Source: Sophora flavescens
Taxonomy: Eukaryota > Streptophyta > Magnoliopsida > Fabales > Fabaceae
Assembly (NCBI GenBank): GCA_030762895.1
Contig: CM061069.1
Coordinates: 104,673,923 to 104,737,922 of the forward strand
Direction: 5' to 3'
DNA: 64,000 nucleotides
The notes under the pieces are model-generated. The model was not told the origin of the DNA, made no database searches, and saw only the letters and a list, made by a program, of their open reading frames with translations. Shown piece by piece: positions 1 to 11,686 of this stretch. Position 1 is the stretch's first letter; every line of letters starts with the position of its first letter. The translations under genes were made by a program, and so were the position numbers.

Positions 1-727
1 CAACTAAATATGAAGAAATCACAACCTTTTAGAATGATAACCAAAATTAGAGAAAAATAACTGATAGATGAAGACCTAAGACAATCAAGGCTTCACGCAG
101 TTTAACAACAAAATTAGAGAAGAATCAGAGTCACAGCAACAGCCATAGTTTCAATTTTTCAGCAATGTTTTCCAAGCAATGGGTCAGAATTCCCCAAATC
201 AAGATTAAAATTTAAATACAAAAGACCTCAAAAATAAAACCACATAACTCAGAATATGTATTATCCTATTCTGGGATTAATTGTGTACTATCAAATAAAC
301 ACAAAAATATGTGTTCAGGATAACTCAGATTATTTCAGAGACAAAAAATTACAACAAACTAGTACCAGATCAAAGACATCAAAACTCAGAAGCACTAAAC
401 CAGAGATATCAACACATTCGTACCTAGCTCAAAGAGAAATGGGCGAATCTGAAGGAGACACAGCAAATTGACAACGTACTGCACTAGAGAATACGCAAGC
501 AGCGACGGTCGGTGTGGGGAAACAAGAAGCAGCGACGGCCGACAAGGGGAAACGAAATGAAACGGCAAGCAGGGAGTGATATGCGAGTTGAGATGATGGA
601 GCTTTGATGGCGGCGAGATGATGGAGCTTCGATGGCGACAAGGCGAGGGGATCGACTAGGAGAGTGGGAGACGGCGAGCCACGGCGACCATGAGGGGAGA
701 AAGAGTTGGGGATGCTGAGTTACTACG
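1..727. other. Unassigned left flank; possible gene-leader fragment on minus strand
   Basis: No recognisable coding domain is present. On the minus strand, 725-430 is rich in C/T with short in-frame stretches, and a plausible splice donor (AG/GTACGA) lies near 418-428. This resembles the 5' leader plus first intron of a plant gene. The open frames here (up to 120 codons) have low-complexity composition and match no family I know. It could be a host gene end, a gene fragment carried by a transposon, or unique intergenic DNA. Confidence 0.25.
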
Positions 728-730
728 TTA

Positions 731-1653
731 GAGCATCTCCAATGGTTCTTAGCTATTTGGTTCTTAACTATCTTTAAGTGTGACCAAATATGCCACATTG
801 GATTTAAGGAACACCTATCCTTTCTTGCTCCAATGGTAAGAACCACTCCATGGTTCTTAACTTAGTTTTAGTGGGTCCCACAATGGACCCCACATCTTAT
901 ATTTTATTTAACTTTATTTTTATTCCAGATTAAATATAAATTTATATATATTTTAAATTAAAAAAAATACCCAATAGATAATTCCAACGACACAAAATTA
1001 TGCTGTCTCAAATGGATTGGAAGGAAATCATCCCTCATTTCTTTTTGCTTCAGAAATGAATCATCCCTCAAATGTCTCGGCCCCTATCCTCCCTCATTTC
1101 TTTTTGCTCCAGAAACAAATTTGAACGTAATCATCCTCTCATAAACGAATTGGAACAAAGTAGCACAAACACATACCTCTCTCTCAGCCCCTATCCTCCC
1201 GCCGCTGTCTTCCCCTCATCACGATGCCGCCTCTCTCACCCTCTACTCGCCGCTTTCCATCATCATCATCATCATCACGAAGCTTAGCCCCACCGTATCT
1301 CCTCATATCTTATCTTTTCCATCATCATCTTCTTTTTATGATTTTTGTATTTTACTCATGGTGATTATTTCCATATGGGGTTTCAATCTGTATTTAACTC
1401 GATCTGGGTTTCGATTTGGTGATTATTTGAGTTTCTGATTTTGTTTTTGCCTTTTCTCAATCACTGTGGGACGCTTTAAGGTCCTGTACGATTGTTTCAG
1501 AAATATTGTATTTTAAGGCTAAGGAACCGTTCCTTGTACAAGGAACAGTTGTAGCTTCTCTCCTCCCAATAGACATGCTCCAATGGTATGCAAAAAATAA
1601 GAACCGGTTCTTAACTTAAGGAACTCAGTTAAGAAATACCGATGGAGATGCTC
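731..1653. mobile_element. Non-autonomous TIR DNA transposon with TTA target duplication
   Basis: The left end reads GAGCATCTCCAATGG and the right end is its near inverse (CCGATGGAGATGCTC), with two mismatches in 15 bp. Both ends are flanked by TTA (728-730 and 1654-1656). A 3-bp TTA duplication is typical of PIF/Harbinger-type elements, which is the most likely class. The subterminal regions repeat GGTTCTTAACT-like words in both orientations. No transposase is visible in the 923 bp. The core (about 1190-1500) resembles a plant 5' leader: C/T-rich, a short CAT repeat, then a T-rich intron-like stretch. Confidence 0.8.
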
Positions 1654-1707
1654 TTAGGATTGGAATCAGTGAAATGAAATTTGGTTCAACACTTTGGGTT
1701 TACTAAG

Positions 1708-2339
1708 GGGGCGTTTGTTTCACGGATTAGATTTACATTGCCAGAAATCACATACCCCGGAATGCTATTACCAGGAATAGCATTGCTGGGTATCTTGTAA
1801 AACATGTTTGTTTAGCAATTAAAATTCCTGAAAATCTTTCTTGAATTTCCTAGGAATGATAGGAAACTTTGTTTGGTTCATTATGTAAATTCCTAGGAAT
1901 AAATATTATAATTATCAAAATATCCCTATCATATAAAATGTTATTTTAATTTAATATAAATATTTTCAATGATTTCTTTAACATTTTAACAATTTGTTAT
2001 AATTATGACAATATCCGGTATGATATTAACATAATGTTTGTGAAACAAATATGAATTAGAAAAATGGAGAGAGATAATATTTTCGTATTCGTTCTTTATT
2101 TTTTTAATAAGCAAATTTTTTTATAAGCAAAAGAATAATTAAAATGAGCACAAAATACCTTAATTAAACACCACATAAACATATCAAGCTCTTTAAATAT
2201 GCATCAAAGGCAGACCAAAGAAAATACCTTAATTAAACACCACATAAAAATTAGAAGCAAATTAAACAACCCATCCAAAAGGCTAGATGTAAGTTGTAGC
2301 CTGTACAGTATCTCACCCCCAAAACCTGAGCTAGAGATG
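1708..2339. mobile_element. Left part of a split DNA transposon
   Basis: The sequence starts with GGGGGCGTTTGTTTCACGG. The inverse of its inner part (CCATGAAACAAAC) occurs at 31287-31299, on the far side of the 28.5-kb GypsyA insertion. Both halves carry repeated ATTCC(C/T)-type words typical of small plant Tourist- or hAT-like elements. The GypsyA target duplication GGGAC (2340-2344 and 30844-30848) proves that the two halves were once contiguous. The intact element would be about 1.1 kb. The flanking duplication is unclear (TAA on the left, AAA on the right), so the superfamily is uncertain. No transposase is recognisable. Confidence 0.65.
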
Positions 2340-3404
2340 GGGACTGAGACGTCTCGACGTCCCATTAAAGAAAACCAAAAAATATATATTAAGACCTAAT
2401 TTCGTTATTATCGTTAAGCTGATATATTAAAACATCGGAAAAAGTAAAAAAAAAAAACTTAAAACATACACAACATATATACATACATACATAACATCTA
2501 CACCTCAAGACCTGATACGGTACAGTAAAGGGAATCCCATCAGTCGAATCCCAAAATGAACAAACTGATAATCAAACAGAAAATAAAAATAAAATCCTAA
2601 AGAGACAAGACGCACTGGCCATAGACTCTGTACTAAATTATGAGGATCCACCGCTCGTCCTCCAACGTCTGGCTCATACAAGGTCTCATCATGCTCCTCC
2701 ATAGCTGGCTCCCCCGTAGGATCTTCTCATCACGATCACATAAAAAAAAACATATGCAATATAGAGAAGACAGATAAGAAACCATATAACATCAAACGTG
2801 GAAAGGGTTTAGCAACATTTAATTAAATAACGACACACTAAACATCCGTCTCCCAAGTATAAATATATGTAACACAATCATCCTCAATCCACATCTAGGA
2901 TCTTTCCTCTACCCTCCATCATGATGCAATGCAAATGCTGTATGAATAATCTCCTCAGGTATCGGTCATATTCGGATATCACAACAATATAATCGACACG
3001 TCCCAGAGTCCCCGGCGCAAACCCTCGTCCGCGGATGGAGGGTGCCCATGCAAAGCAATGGCACTATAGCTACACAATCCGATGCACACCTCTGGACCAC
3101 AATCCAGGATGCTCATGCAATGCATGAACTATAGCTGCGACTAAAATGAAATCATCTCTGGACGGTCCGCCGTTAGCCTATCCCCGGGAATTCTCCCTCC
3201 GAGGCATAGACCCCACTCGACCATGTTTCAGGTCCCTCATATCACAGACCATGTTTCAGGTCACCCCCTAGTGCCCCAACCGCTCATCATAATCTCATAG
3301 ATAACTCAAAATAATCTCATCTCATCAATATCAGCCTCATATCACGATAATTATCATCATATATCATCATGTCATAATATCATTTCCAAATAATAAATAC
3401 CAAA

Positions 3405-3405
<1 letters not shown>

Positions 3406-3488
<83 letters not shown>

Positions 3489-3513
3489 TGATGATGATAA
3501 TGATAATGATAAT
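3406..3513. repeat. (TAA)n and (GAT)n microsatellite in GypsyA LTR
   Basis: About 26 TAA units are followed by GAT/GATAAT units. The same microsatellite occurs at the matching place in the other LTR (about 29265-29330) with a different length, so it is an inherited LTR component. Confidence 0.95.
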
Positions 3514-3614
3514 AAATATAAATACTTTCAAAAATAATTACAACACTCATGATATCATACATCAAGTACCAAGTTCAAATCAACCAGTCAAACAGGCAAT
3601 CATCACGTAATAAA

Positions 3615-3618
<4 letters not shown>

Positions 3619-3668
<50 letters not shown>
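3619..3668. repeat. (TA)n microsatellite in GypsyA LTR
   Basis: About 25 TA units are present. The equivalent tract in the other LTR lies at about 29437-29484. Confidence 0.95.
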
Positions 3669-3672
<4 letters not shown>

Positions 3673-4456
3673 GCACAATTTCTATATCATCATCGGTACC
3701 ATGAGTAGTCCCCAATGTGGTATAGACATTGTCCGTTACTCGCTCTCCTGTAGGTTTGGGTCGCCCTACGCCATTATCTAATTAAATGTAACCGCGCCGT
3801 TTCCGATGTTAAATAGTTTCTTTCCCCCATCTGGAGAGTCGCGCGCTACACGGAACGAGACGAAACGAACTAAAACGAAGCGTCCTCAAAACTCCTCGAT
3901 TCTGACTCACCTAGAAATAGGGTCTCCGAACCTCAAAATCGACCTACGACTCACATTGAAAAAGGCACATTGTAAGGAACTCAAAATTGGCAGCAAATAC
4001 CACCAAATCCGCCACTGATTTGGCCTCATATATCACAATCAAGACATTTGTTTCCAAACTTTAACGGTGATATTAGATAACTATCTTCCCTTTACCGTCT
4101 CCAAAAATTTCAGCTCGATCCAACGGTGTATGAGCCGGGGATGAACCTCGTAAGATGACTGGTCTGGAGCTACCCGAGTTGAACGCAACTCCATCTTCTA
4201 GGCTGCATAACTCACACTCTGGGAAAGGTACAGAATTTTCAACCGTTAGATATGAAGAACTACTAGCTTAGAACCTCCATGTCAAATTTGGACACAATCC
4301 AACGGAGGATGAAGGCATGGTGATGATTTCTCTGAAACTGTTCCAGCTCCTAAAGCTCTCAACAATGGTGTTTTTGGGGTTCTTTAGTGATCTCCCTCTA
4401 TCATTCTCTAATTCTCTCTCTAATTCTCTCCCTATCTCTCTCTATATGGCTTTCAG

Positions 4457-5862
4457 TGTTGGGAATTTGCGTATAAAACAAAATAAAACGCAGCGTAAAA
4501 ATTCCCATCGAAGAATCCATGCGAATGGTCATGATTCATGATTAGAAAGTTTACCTCTTGAAGCGATGGCTGTTGGTTGAAATTCGTCTATCACGAACAC
4601 CGCACGAACGGTGTCTCCAGAGGTATCCACACGAGCGGACTCCGTGAACGTCCAACGTCACGAACCTGAAGCGTCTCTGTCTTGCAGTGCTAGCTTCAAA
4701 ACCGAGGCTTACTGTTCACTCTTACTCTCTCTGTGCGGCTAGGGTATCAACCTTGTGTGCACAACAACTTAAGTGTTCTACTTATAGTAGCGCCTCCTTA
4801 AGTGAGTTAGTGAACAACACTTGACCTAAGCCCATGTACTATGCGCTAGGCCCAATAGGAAAGTCCAACTCTCCTTTTAATGCTTCTTTTAATCCGCTCT
4901 TATGTGTGTGACCCTATAGGTTCCCAAAACGTTAGTAGTAACATTAAATCCCATTTAATATTACAAACAGTGAGCGGTATCTAGCAATACATCACTGCTA
5001 CCTAAGTAGTGAGAAAGTCAGTGATTTGACGAAACCTTTCTGTGACAAATATTCATGTGCATTATTATCCCTTTGTCCATATATCTATATTGAACACAAG
5101 GCATAGAATGTGTCACCCTTGTATGGTTCAATATCATGTTCCCTGATACCCGAGTAGACTTAACAACAAATGAGGTCAATATCTCATATTGACTCATTTC
5201 AAAGATGGCCATGCATTTTACAGTCTCACTCTATCAGGGGGCCCACAGATATTACTTCTGTCATGTAGGAGGGACAAATTCCATCTAGGTCACTCACATC
5301 CCTCTGCATGGCTCGTGGTATGCCCAATGACCGTCTTTATAATCATCCTATTACAGATGACGTTTGACGATATTAAAGCACACGACTCCTCATGTAGGGA
5401 TCGTAGTGATTTCATGTCGAAGGATTGTATGCACCATTGTCACTATGAGAACTACTTATGACACTCACATAACGCTCCATGTAGTGTTCTCATGGTGGGT
5501 CAATCCAGTACATCATTACCTTAATGTGTACCTATGTGGCAACTCGATATCTCATATTTATGACCCGTGAGATGTGGTCATCAGTCTGCACACATAATAG
5601 TCTCAATTGTATTATTATTGTCCTTATTAATAAAATACTTGACTACGGATATTTAAGAATAGGATTTCATTGTTGAATAGTGTCTCACGATCAAGTCATA
5701 TACTTGATATTCTATTAAACTGAAATTTCCATTCTAAGGACTTTATTATGTTTAAACAAGTAACACAATAAACTGGAATGCCTCATATCATATATATATA
5801 TAATAGCAAGATACAAATGTAAGTCTAAAGAAATACATTGGCCTCTAGGGCTTACACCAACA
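4457..5862 (-). repeat. Copia 3' LTR
   Basis: It begins TGTTGGG in plus orientation and ends CCAACA. It is nearly identical to 11687-13092. Small open frames inside are duplicated exactly in the other LTR and are not genes. Confidence 0.95.
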
Positions 5863-5874
5863 ATCTTCCACTAG
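5863..5874 (-). other. Copia polypurine tract
   Basis: On the minus strand CTAGTGGAAGAT lies directly before the 3' LTR. This is the expected plus-strand DNA priming site. Confidence 0.75.
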
Positions 5875-5876
5875 CA

Positions 5877-7898
5877 CTAGAGCCAATCAGGCATAAATCT
5901 AATGCCCATCGTTCTAGTGTCACCTTCATGCTTCTGTTGAGCAAGAGGTTTCGTAAGTGGGTCAGCAACGTTGTCAAGCGTTGGTACTCTGCATATTTTC
6001 ACATCTCCTCTATCGATAATCTCTCGAATGAGATGGAAGCGCCTAAGTATATGCTTGGATCGCTGATGAGATCTAGGTTCCTTAGCTTGTGCAATGGCCC
6101 CATTGTTATCACAATAGAGATCAATGGGGTCCACAATACTAGGAACCGTACCAAGATCAGTAATGAACTTCCTGATCCAAACAGCCTCCTTTGCTGCATT
6201 GGAGGCGGCAATATACTCAGCCTCTGTAGTAGAATCGGCGACTGTCTCTTGCTTTGAACTCTTCCAGCTCACAGCCCCGCCATTCAGGCAGAACACATAA
6301 CCAGATTGCGATCTGGAATCATCCTTTTTGGTTTGGAAGCTAGCATCGGTGTAACCTATTACAGCAAGCTCTTCCTCGCCTCCATATACCAAGAATGAAT
6401 CCTTAGTTCTTCTCAAGTACTTAAGGATGTTCTTGACAGCAGACCAGTGACTTTCACCGGGATCAGACTGGTACCTGCTCGTTATGCTTAAAGCATACGA
6501 TACATCTGGTCGAGTACATAACATGGCATACATGATAGATCCAATTGCGGATGCATATGGAATCTTACTCATGCGATCCCTATCCTCTTGAGTGGAAGGG
6601 GATTGTGCCTTTGATAGGCATATACCATGTGACATAGGCAATAGTCCTTTCTTGGATTCATGCATGTTAAAGCGTCTCAACACTTTGTCTATGTATGTAC
6701 TCTGACTTAGGCCAAGCAATTTCAACGATCTATCCCTATAGATCCTGATTCCCAATACATAGGTAGCCTCACCCAAATCTTTTATAGAGAAGCAATTCCC
6801 TAACCATGTCTTTACATTTTGTAGTGTAGGGATGTCATTTCCAATGAGTAATATGTCATCTACATATAACACCAGAAAAACAACAATGCTCCCACTAACC
6901 TTCTTGTAGACACAAGGTTCATCTTCATTTTTGATGAATCCGTACTGTCTTACATCATCATCAAAACGAAGGTTCCAACTTCTGGAAGCTTGCTTCAATC
7001 CATAGATTGACCGCTGCAATTTACATACCTTTCGGGCATCCTCTGAAATGTCAAAGCCTTCAGGTTGTGTCATGTACACATCCTCAAGAAGCTTTCCATT
7101 AAGGAAGGCAGTTTTGACATCCATCTGCCATATCTCATAATCATGGTATGCAGCGATAGCAAGTAAGATCCGGACGGATTTAAGCATCGCAACAGGTGAA
7201 AAGGTCTCATCATAGTCGACACCATGAATTTGCTTGAAACCCTTAGCTACCAATCGCACCTTAAAGGTGTGTACCTTACCATCCATGTCAGTTTTCTTTT
7301 TGAAAACCCACTTGCACCCTATGGGTTTTACCCCTTCAGGTGGCTCTACCAAGGTCCATACCTGGTTGGTGTACATGGAATCCATCTCAGATTTCATGGC
7401 CTCAAGCCACTTCTCAGATTCTGGGCTAGTAATGGCCTCCTGGTAGGTCACAGGCTCATCTTGATCCATGAGCAATACATCACCTTGTGGAGTCACGAGA
7501 AATCCATATCTCTCAGGCTGGTGACGTATCCTGTTAGACCTACGCTGGTCTTGTGCTACTGGAGCAGGTTGTTCCTCTACAACATTTTGTGAAGGTTGCT
7601 CTGTTCCCACCAATGGTAGGTCACTACTCTGTGATTCTTGAATTTCTTCAAGTTCTATCTTCCTCCCACTGGTTCCTATGGAGATAAACTCCTTTTCTAG
7701 GAATACACCAGTCCGTGCGACAAACACTTTGCCTTCGGAAGGATTATAGAATTGGTATCCCTTGGTTTCTTTGGGATACCCCACAAAGAAGCATTTATCA
7801 GATTTGGGATCAAGCTTATTAGAAACTTGACGTTTTACATATGCTTCACAACCACAAATCTTCATAAAAGATATCTTTGGTCGTCTACTACACTCCAT
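5877..7898 (-). CDS. Copia polyprotein, integrase end through RT and RNase H (673 codons, open)
   Basis: This is the C-terminal part of the copia Pol polyprotein, which copies element RNA to DNA and degrades the template. The N-terminal ~130 residues are the integrase C-terminal region. RT follows at about residues 175-420, with the catalytic YVDD (codons at 6855-6866), PIGCKWVFK and the QMDVKTAFLNG block. RNase H follows to the end (YTDASF, DNNGAIAQAKEP, VADPLTKPL). The block has no stop or frameshift, unlike the upstream domains of the same element. The true polyprotein started upstream at gag, so the first residue here only marks the beginning of the open stretch. Confidence 0.93.
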   Translation of the reverse strand: MECSRRPKISFMKICGCEAYVKRQVSNKLDPKSDKCFFVGYPKETKGYQFYNPSEGKVFVARTGVFLEKEFISIGTSGRKIELEEIQESQSSDLPLVGTEQPSQNVVEEQPAPVAQDQRRSNRIRHQPERYGFLVTPQGDVLLMDQDEPVTYQEAITSPESEKWLEAMKSEMDSMYTNQVWTLVEPPEGVKPIGCKWVFKKKTDMDGKVHTFKVRLVAKGFKQIHGVDYDETFSPVAMLKSVRILLAIAAYHDYEIWQMDVKTAFLNGKLLEDVYMTQPEGFDISEDARKVCKLQRSIYGLKQASRSWNLRFDDDVRQYGFIKNEDEPCVYKKVSGSIVVFLVLYVDDILLIGNDIPTLQNVKTWLGNCFSIKDLGEATYVLGIRIYRDRSLKLLGLSQSTYIDKVLRRFNMHESKKGLLPMSHGICLSKAQSPSTQEDRDRMSKIPYASAIGSIMYAMLCTRPDVSYALSITSRYQSDPGESHWSAVKNILKYLRRTKDSFLVYGGEEELAVIGYTDASFQTKKDDSRSQSGYVFCLNGGAVSWKSSKQETVADSTTEAEYIAASNAAKEAVWIRKFITDLGTVPSIVDPIDLYCDNNGAIAQAKEPRSHQRSKHILRRFHLIREIIDRGDVKICRVPTLDNVADPLTKPLAQQKHEGDTRTMGIRFMPDWL

Positions 7899-8500
7899 AT
7901 CTCATATGGTGTCTTTTCTACCGTTTTGGATGGAACACGGTTAAGTGTAAAAGCTGCTTGTTAATAGAGCATGTACCCAGAAAGAGTTTGGAAGGTTTGC
8001 ATGACTCATCATAGAACGAACCATGTCCAACAAGCTTCGATTTCTACTCTCAGAAACACCATTCCATTGTGGTGTTCCAGGTGGAGTGAGTTGAGATAAA
8101 ATCCCACACTCTCTCGATGATCATCAAACTCTAGGCTCAAATATTCACCACCTCGATCTGATCGAAGAGCTTTAATATTTTTACCAAGTTGGTTTTGTAC
8201 CTCATTTTTGAATTCCTTGAACTTTTCAAAGGATTCCGATTTATGTTTCATAAGATACACAAATCCATATCTACTGAAAATCATCGATAAATGTGATGAA
8301 GTACTCAAAACCACCTCTAGCTAATGTGTTTAGGGGTCCGCATACATCGCTATGTATGAGACCCAAAAGATCGTTGGCTCTTTCACCTTTGCCGGGTGAA
8401 TGGAGCTTTAGTCATCTTTCCCAATAAACAAGACTCACATATCTCATATGATTCATAATCAAATGAGTCCAAGAGTCCATCTTTATGGAGCTTCAAATGC
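7899..8500 (-). pseudogene. Copia integrase core, frameshifted
   Basis: The minus-strand frames together encode the core: FSRYGFVYLMKHKSESF, then ALRSDRGGEYLSLEF near 8100-8190. In the first frame the downstream part (DDHRESVGF...) diverges from the family pattern, and PQWNGVSE-like residues appear only in another frame. At least two frameshifts lie between about 8000 and 8130. The core should supply the DDE triad, so this copy could not integrate by itself. Confidence 0.8.
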
Positions 8501-8985
8501 GCTTCTCATTTATATGGCCTAAACGACAATGCCAAAGATAAGACGGGTTCAACTCATTTGGTTTGAACCTCTTAGTATTTATGTTATAGATGGGCATTTC
8601 AAGATCAAGGACATAAAGTCCATTACTCATGTGTGCACTAGAATAGAAAATATCATCCAAATAAATAGAACAACTTTTGTTCTTTATTATAAAAGAAAAA
8701 CCAATCTTGTCCAAACAAGAAACGGAAATGATATTCCTGCTAATTGCAGGCACAAAATAACAGTTCTCTAATCGAATAGTAAGCCCAGTGGGCAAAGTCA
8801 ATACATAAGTCCCTACAACTAAAGCAAAGAACCTTTCCTCCATTTCCGACTCGTAGATCGACTTCACCCTTTGTCAATGGTCTACTCCTGTCTAGGTCCT
8901 GCACATTTGTACAAATGTGAGAACCACATCCAAGATCTAATACCCATGATGCGTAAGTAGATAAATTGACTTCTATAACAAACAT
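8493..8985 (-). pseudogene. Copia protease and GAG-pre-integrase region, frameshifted
   Basis: 8985-8840 encodes WVLDLGCGSHIC. The usual aspartic protease active site is D-T/S-G, so DLG is a changed catalytic triplet. A frameshift near 8830-8865 moves to the frame that encodes CYFVPAISRNIISVSCLDK and YLWHCRLGHINEKRI, the GAG-pre-integrase zinc-binding region. The frame then breaks again before the integrase core. Protease is probably inactive. Confidence 0.82.
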
Positions 8986-9290
8986 ACCTGAGCGGAAGTC
9001 TCACTTCCTTTCTTCTTCTTGATCTCTTCCGGGTATTTTGGGCGGTTCCTCTTCCAATGTCCTATCCGACCACAGTGGAAGCAATTGCCTTCCTTAGCCA
9101 CACCACCCACAGGCTTCAAGCCAGAAGTATTGGGCTTGATCTTGTTGATGGCCTTGCCCTTGCCCTTGCCCTTTTGTTTGTTCTTGGGCTTCTTGGGCTG
9201 CTTCTTGCTATTTCCAGCCTGGACCATCAAAATGGCCTTCCCCTTTCCTTTGTTAATATTTTGTTCAGCAGTTCTTAACATGCTCAACAA
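8973..9290 (-). pseudogene. Copia gag C-terminus with damaged zinc knuckle
   Basis: A lysine-rich stretch (KKQPKKPKNKQKGKGKGKA) is followed by CFHCGRIGHWKRNRPKY. The CCHC knuckle needs C-X2-C-X4-H-X4-C. Here the last cysteine is arginine, so nucleic-acid binding by this copy's nucleocapsid should be weakened. It lies one frame off the gag N-terminus, implying a frameshift near 9285-9295. Confidence 0.85.
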
Positions 9291-9859
9291 TTACGCAAAG
9301 GTTTGTCAAGATCATTCATATTGAAGTTCATGACAAACTGACTATAGCTCTCAGGCAACGATTGCAGAACCAAGTCGGTGGCCAACTCTTGGCCTAAAGG
9401 AAATCCCAGTCTCTCGAGATTCTCAATGTACCCGATCATCTGGAGTACATGAGGACTCACAGGGCTCCCTTCTGCCAATTTACACTGGAAAAGGGCTCTA
9501 GAAACTTCGAACCGCTCATGCCTTGCTTGCTCTTGGTAGAGCAGCTTGAGGTGCACGATCATATCGTACGCCTCCATGGTCTCATGTTGCTTTTGCAGCT
9601 CAGAGGTCATGGTAGCAAGCATAAGACAGCCGACGTCTAAGGCGTCATCCTGATGCTTCTTATAAGCATCCCTGTCAGCCCTAGAAACACTTGAAGCCGG
9701 TGGCTCCTCAGGAATAGGCTCCTCAAGAACATACAGCTTTTTCTCATGTTTGAGGACAATCCTCAAGTTTTTGTACCAGTCCAAAAAATTCGTTCCGGAT
9801 AGTTTGTCCTTCTCAAGGACGGATCGCAATGACAGGTTATTTGATGTGTTTGATGCCAT
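9284..9859 (-). CDS. Copia gag N-terminal domain (191 codons)
   Basis: The start is a true ATG at 9859-9857, opening MASNTSNNLSLRSVLEKDKL. The LSGTNFLDWYKNLRIVLKHEKK block is the conserved N-terminus of plant copia gag (UBN2/DUF4219-like capsid). It forms the particle in which reverse transcription occurs. The frame stops at 9284 just after DLDKPLRNC, where the next frame takes over with the zinc-knuckle part. Confidence 0.9.
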   Translation of the reverse strand: MASNTSNNLSLRSVLEKDKLSGTNFLDWYKNLRIVLKHEKKLYVLEEPIPEEPPASSVSRADRDAYKKHQDDALDVGCLMLATMTSELQKQHETMEAYDMIVHLKLLYQEQARHERFEVSRALFQCKLAEGSPVSPHVLQMIGYIENLERLGFPLGQELATDLVLQSLPESYSQFVMNFNMNDLDKPLRNC

Positions 9860-11671
9860 GGTAATCTACAGAGATAAATATGCAAAATATAAGTATCATG
9901 CCATGAAGTTATTTAATAAGGTCTTTAATTAAATACGCCTCCCACTATTTTACTCAAAACAATGACCCTCATCATTGATTCGGAAAATCCCGTTGGAAGA
10001 TTTTCTAGTGGGCCAAGATCCATATTTCACCTAGCTTTAAGTCAGCCTTGGCTGATCACTTAAAATTCGGTTATTTAGGTAGGAAACACTTTCCGATTGC
10101 ATCTCATGCAACTCTTAGACATTTGGGTGAATAACTCTTATTCTAATCCATCACATGGACTAAAGCCCAACTTATGAGCCTCTAAGCCTTTCAATCCTAT
10201 TGAAGTTGGCTTAGTTAAGTCAGACCCAATGGATAGCAGTTGAACATTACATTTGTCCCATCGCGCCTTACTATTATAGATAAAGGTACCCCGCTTTGGC
10301 GGACCCACACTTAATCGATCATAGTCTTGACGAGTGCCATGCATCGGAAGGCCTTTAAGTGTGACTTAATATTTCCATTTGAGGGATTTGTTTAAAGTTT
10401 GATCTCATCATTTGTTAAACTCTTTAACTTATTATTTACATATATGCATCTCATACATATATTAGTTAAACTCTTTTAACATACTATATACATACATGCA
10501 TCTCATACATATATAAGGCAAATAAATGTGATATGGTTATGGCCCCTAACGCATTGATTCTCCCAAGCCAATGAGAGAATCTAAACTAAAACCTAGGAGC
10601 GTCCAAGCTTCTCCAAGCAAGATCTCCCACGTGATAACGTCTTCTTGTCTCCATCATTACATTACATAAACAGAAACCTCATTTTCACATGAGGGGAGTG
10701 AGATGAGAAAAGAAGATACATATGGAATATAAGAGAAAGGCACGGCACGCAGGCCGTATTTCAAAATATAAACCAAAAGATAAAAGGACTAAGGCCATAA
10801 CCATTCACCATACATCACCAAATAAATAGTAACAACCAATAATAATACACAATTATTATTATTATTAATTTCATTAATTAGAGATTTCAAAATCTGAATT
10901 TTGAAAACGTAACATATATATATAACAAATCACATTTATTATAATTGATGTTACTATAAATCACATTTATTACAATTGTTGTTACTACAAATCACATTTA
11001 TTGTAATTGATATAAATCACATTTATATAAAGCACATTTATTGTAACAAATCACATTTATTGTAATTAATATAAATCACATTTATATAAATCACATTTAT
11101 TGTAACAAATCACATTTATTGTAATTGATATAAATCACATTTACATAAATCACATTTATTGTAACATAAATCAAATTTATTGTAATTGATATAATTATTA
11201 AATGGTGACATAAAATTTTCAAAATTTGAATTTCGAAATTACACACTACGCAGAGGTAGCACGGGGGTCAACCTTTCAACCCTAAAACCGCAAGGCCCGT
11301 GAACACTTCACGTTGCAAGGAACGGCGGCTACGGTTTCAACACTTGAAACCTCAGCCGCAACAACATGAACTTTTCATGTCTGAAACCCCTTAACGCCGC
11401 CAACACAGAACTGAAAACAATCATGTTTAACATCAACATTTGACGCCATCGCAGAACATAATAAGGATTCAGAACCAACGTACATATCGCATACATACAC
11501 AAACATGCAATAGACGTACATATCATATACATACGAAAATCACAGAAACAAGGTTTCGCAAACCAGATGCAAACGATTTTCAAAAACAATTTTCAGAAAA
11601 ATGATTCACATTATAAACATGTTATCATACATAACAGATAAACCACGATAGTAAATCATGGTTTCTTAAGC
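9860..11671 (-). other. Copia 5' leader between primer site and gag, non-coding
   Basis: About 1.8 kb of AT-rich DNA separates the primer-binding site from the gag ATG. No conserved coding is visible. It holds a 59-60 bp tandem repeat (10915-11200). Long untranslated leaders occur in several plant retroelements and may carry packaging or translation signals. Confidence 0.75.
10915..11200. repeat. AT-rich tandem repeat in copia leader
   Basis: The words AAATCACATTTATTGTAATT and ATATAAATCACATTTATAT recur. The later units repeat every 59-60 bp (starts near 11042, 11101 and 11160); the first units are less regular. Confidence 0.85.
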
Positions 11672-11683
11672 GGCTCGATACCA
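11672..11683 (-). other. Copia primer-binding site, initiator tRNA-Met-like
   Basis: On the minus strand TGGTATCGAGCC lies three bases inside the 5' LTR. It matches the 3' end of plant initiator tRNA-Met (TGGTATCAGAGCC) with one base missing, a variant common among plant copia elements. Confidence 0.8.
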
Positions 11684-11686
11684 CTT

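Larger units (their letters stand above)
2345..4456 (-). repeat. GypsyA 3' LTR, outer part (copia-interrupted)
   Basis: It aligns with 28036-30200 of the 5' LTR. It is cut by the copia element at 4457 and continues at 13093-13687; together about 2.7 kb, against 2.8 kb for the other LTR. It contains stem-loop words GACC-N8-GGTC near 3221 and 3249 and two microsatellites. The R/U5 side lies here because the element is on the minus strand. Confidence 0.9.

Noticed and set aside
1072..1287. Small ORF with a histidine repeat
   Set aside because: The repeat is a CAT microsatellite in a non-coding transposon core; no conserved start or domain.
3380..3565. Tyrosine-rich ORF
   Set aside because: Translation of the TAA microsatellite.
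5189..5461. 90-codon plus-strand ORF, repeated at 12400-12690
   Set aside because: Lies in copia LTRs, on the strand opposite to transcription, and differs by a changed start in the two copies.
7224..7592. 122-codon plus-strand ORF
   Set aside because: Antisense shadow of the copia RT frame.
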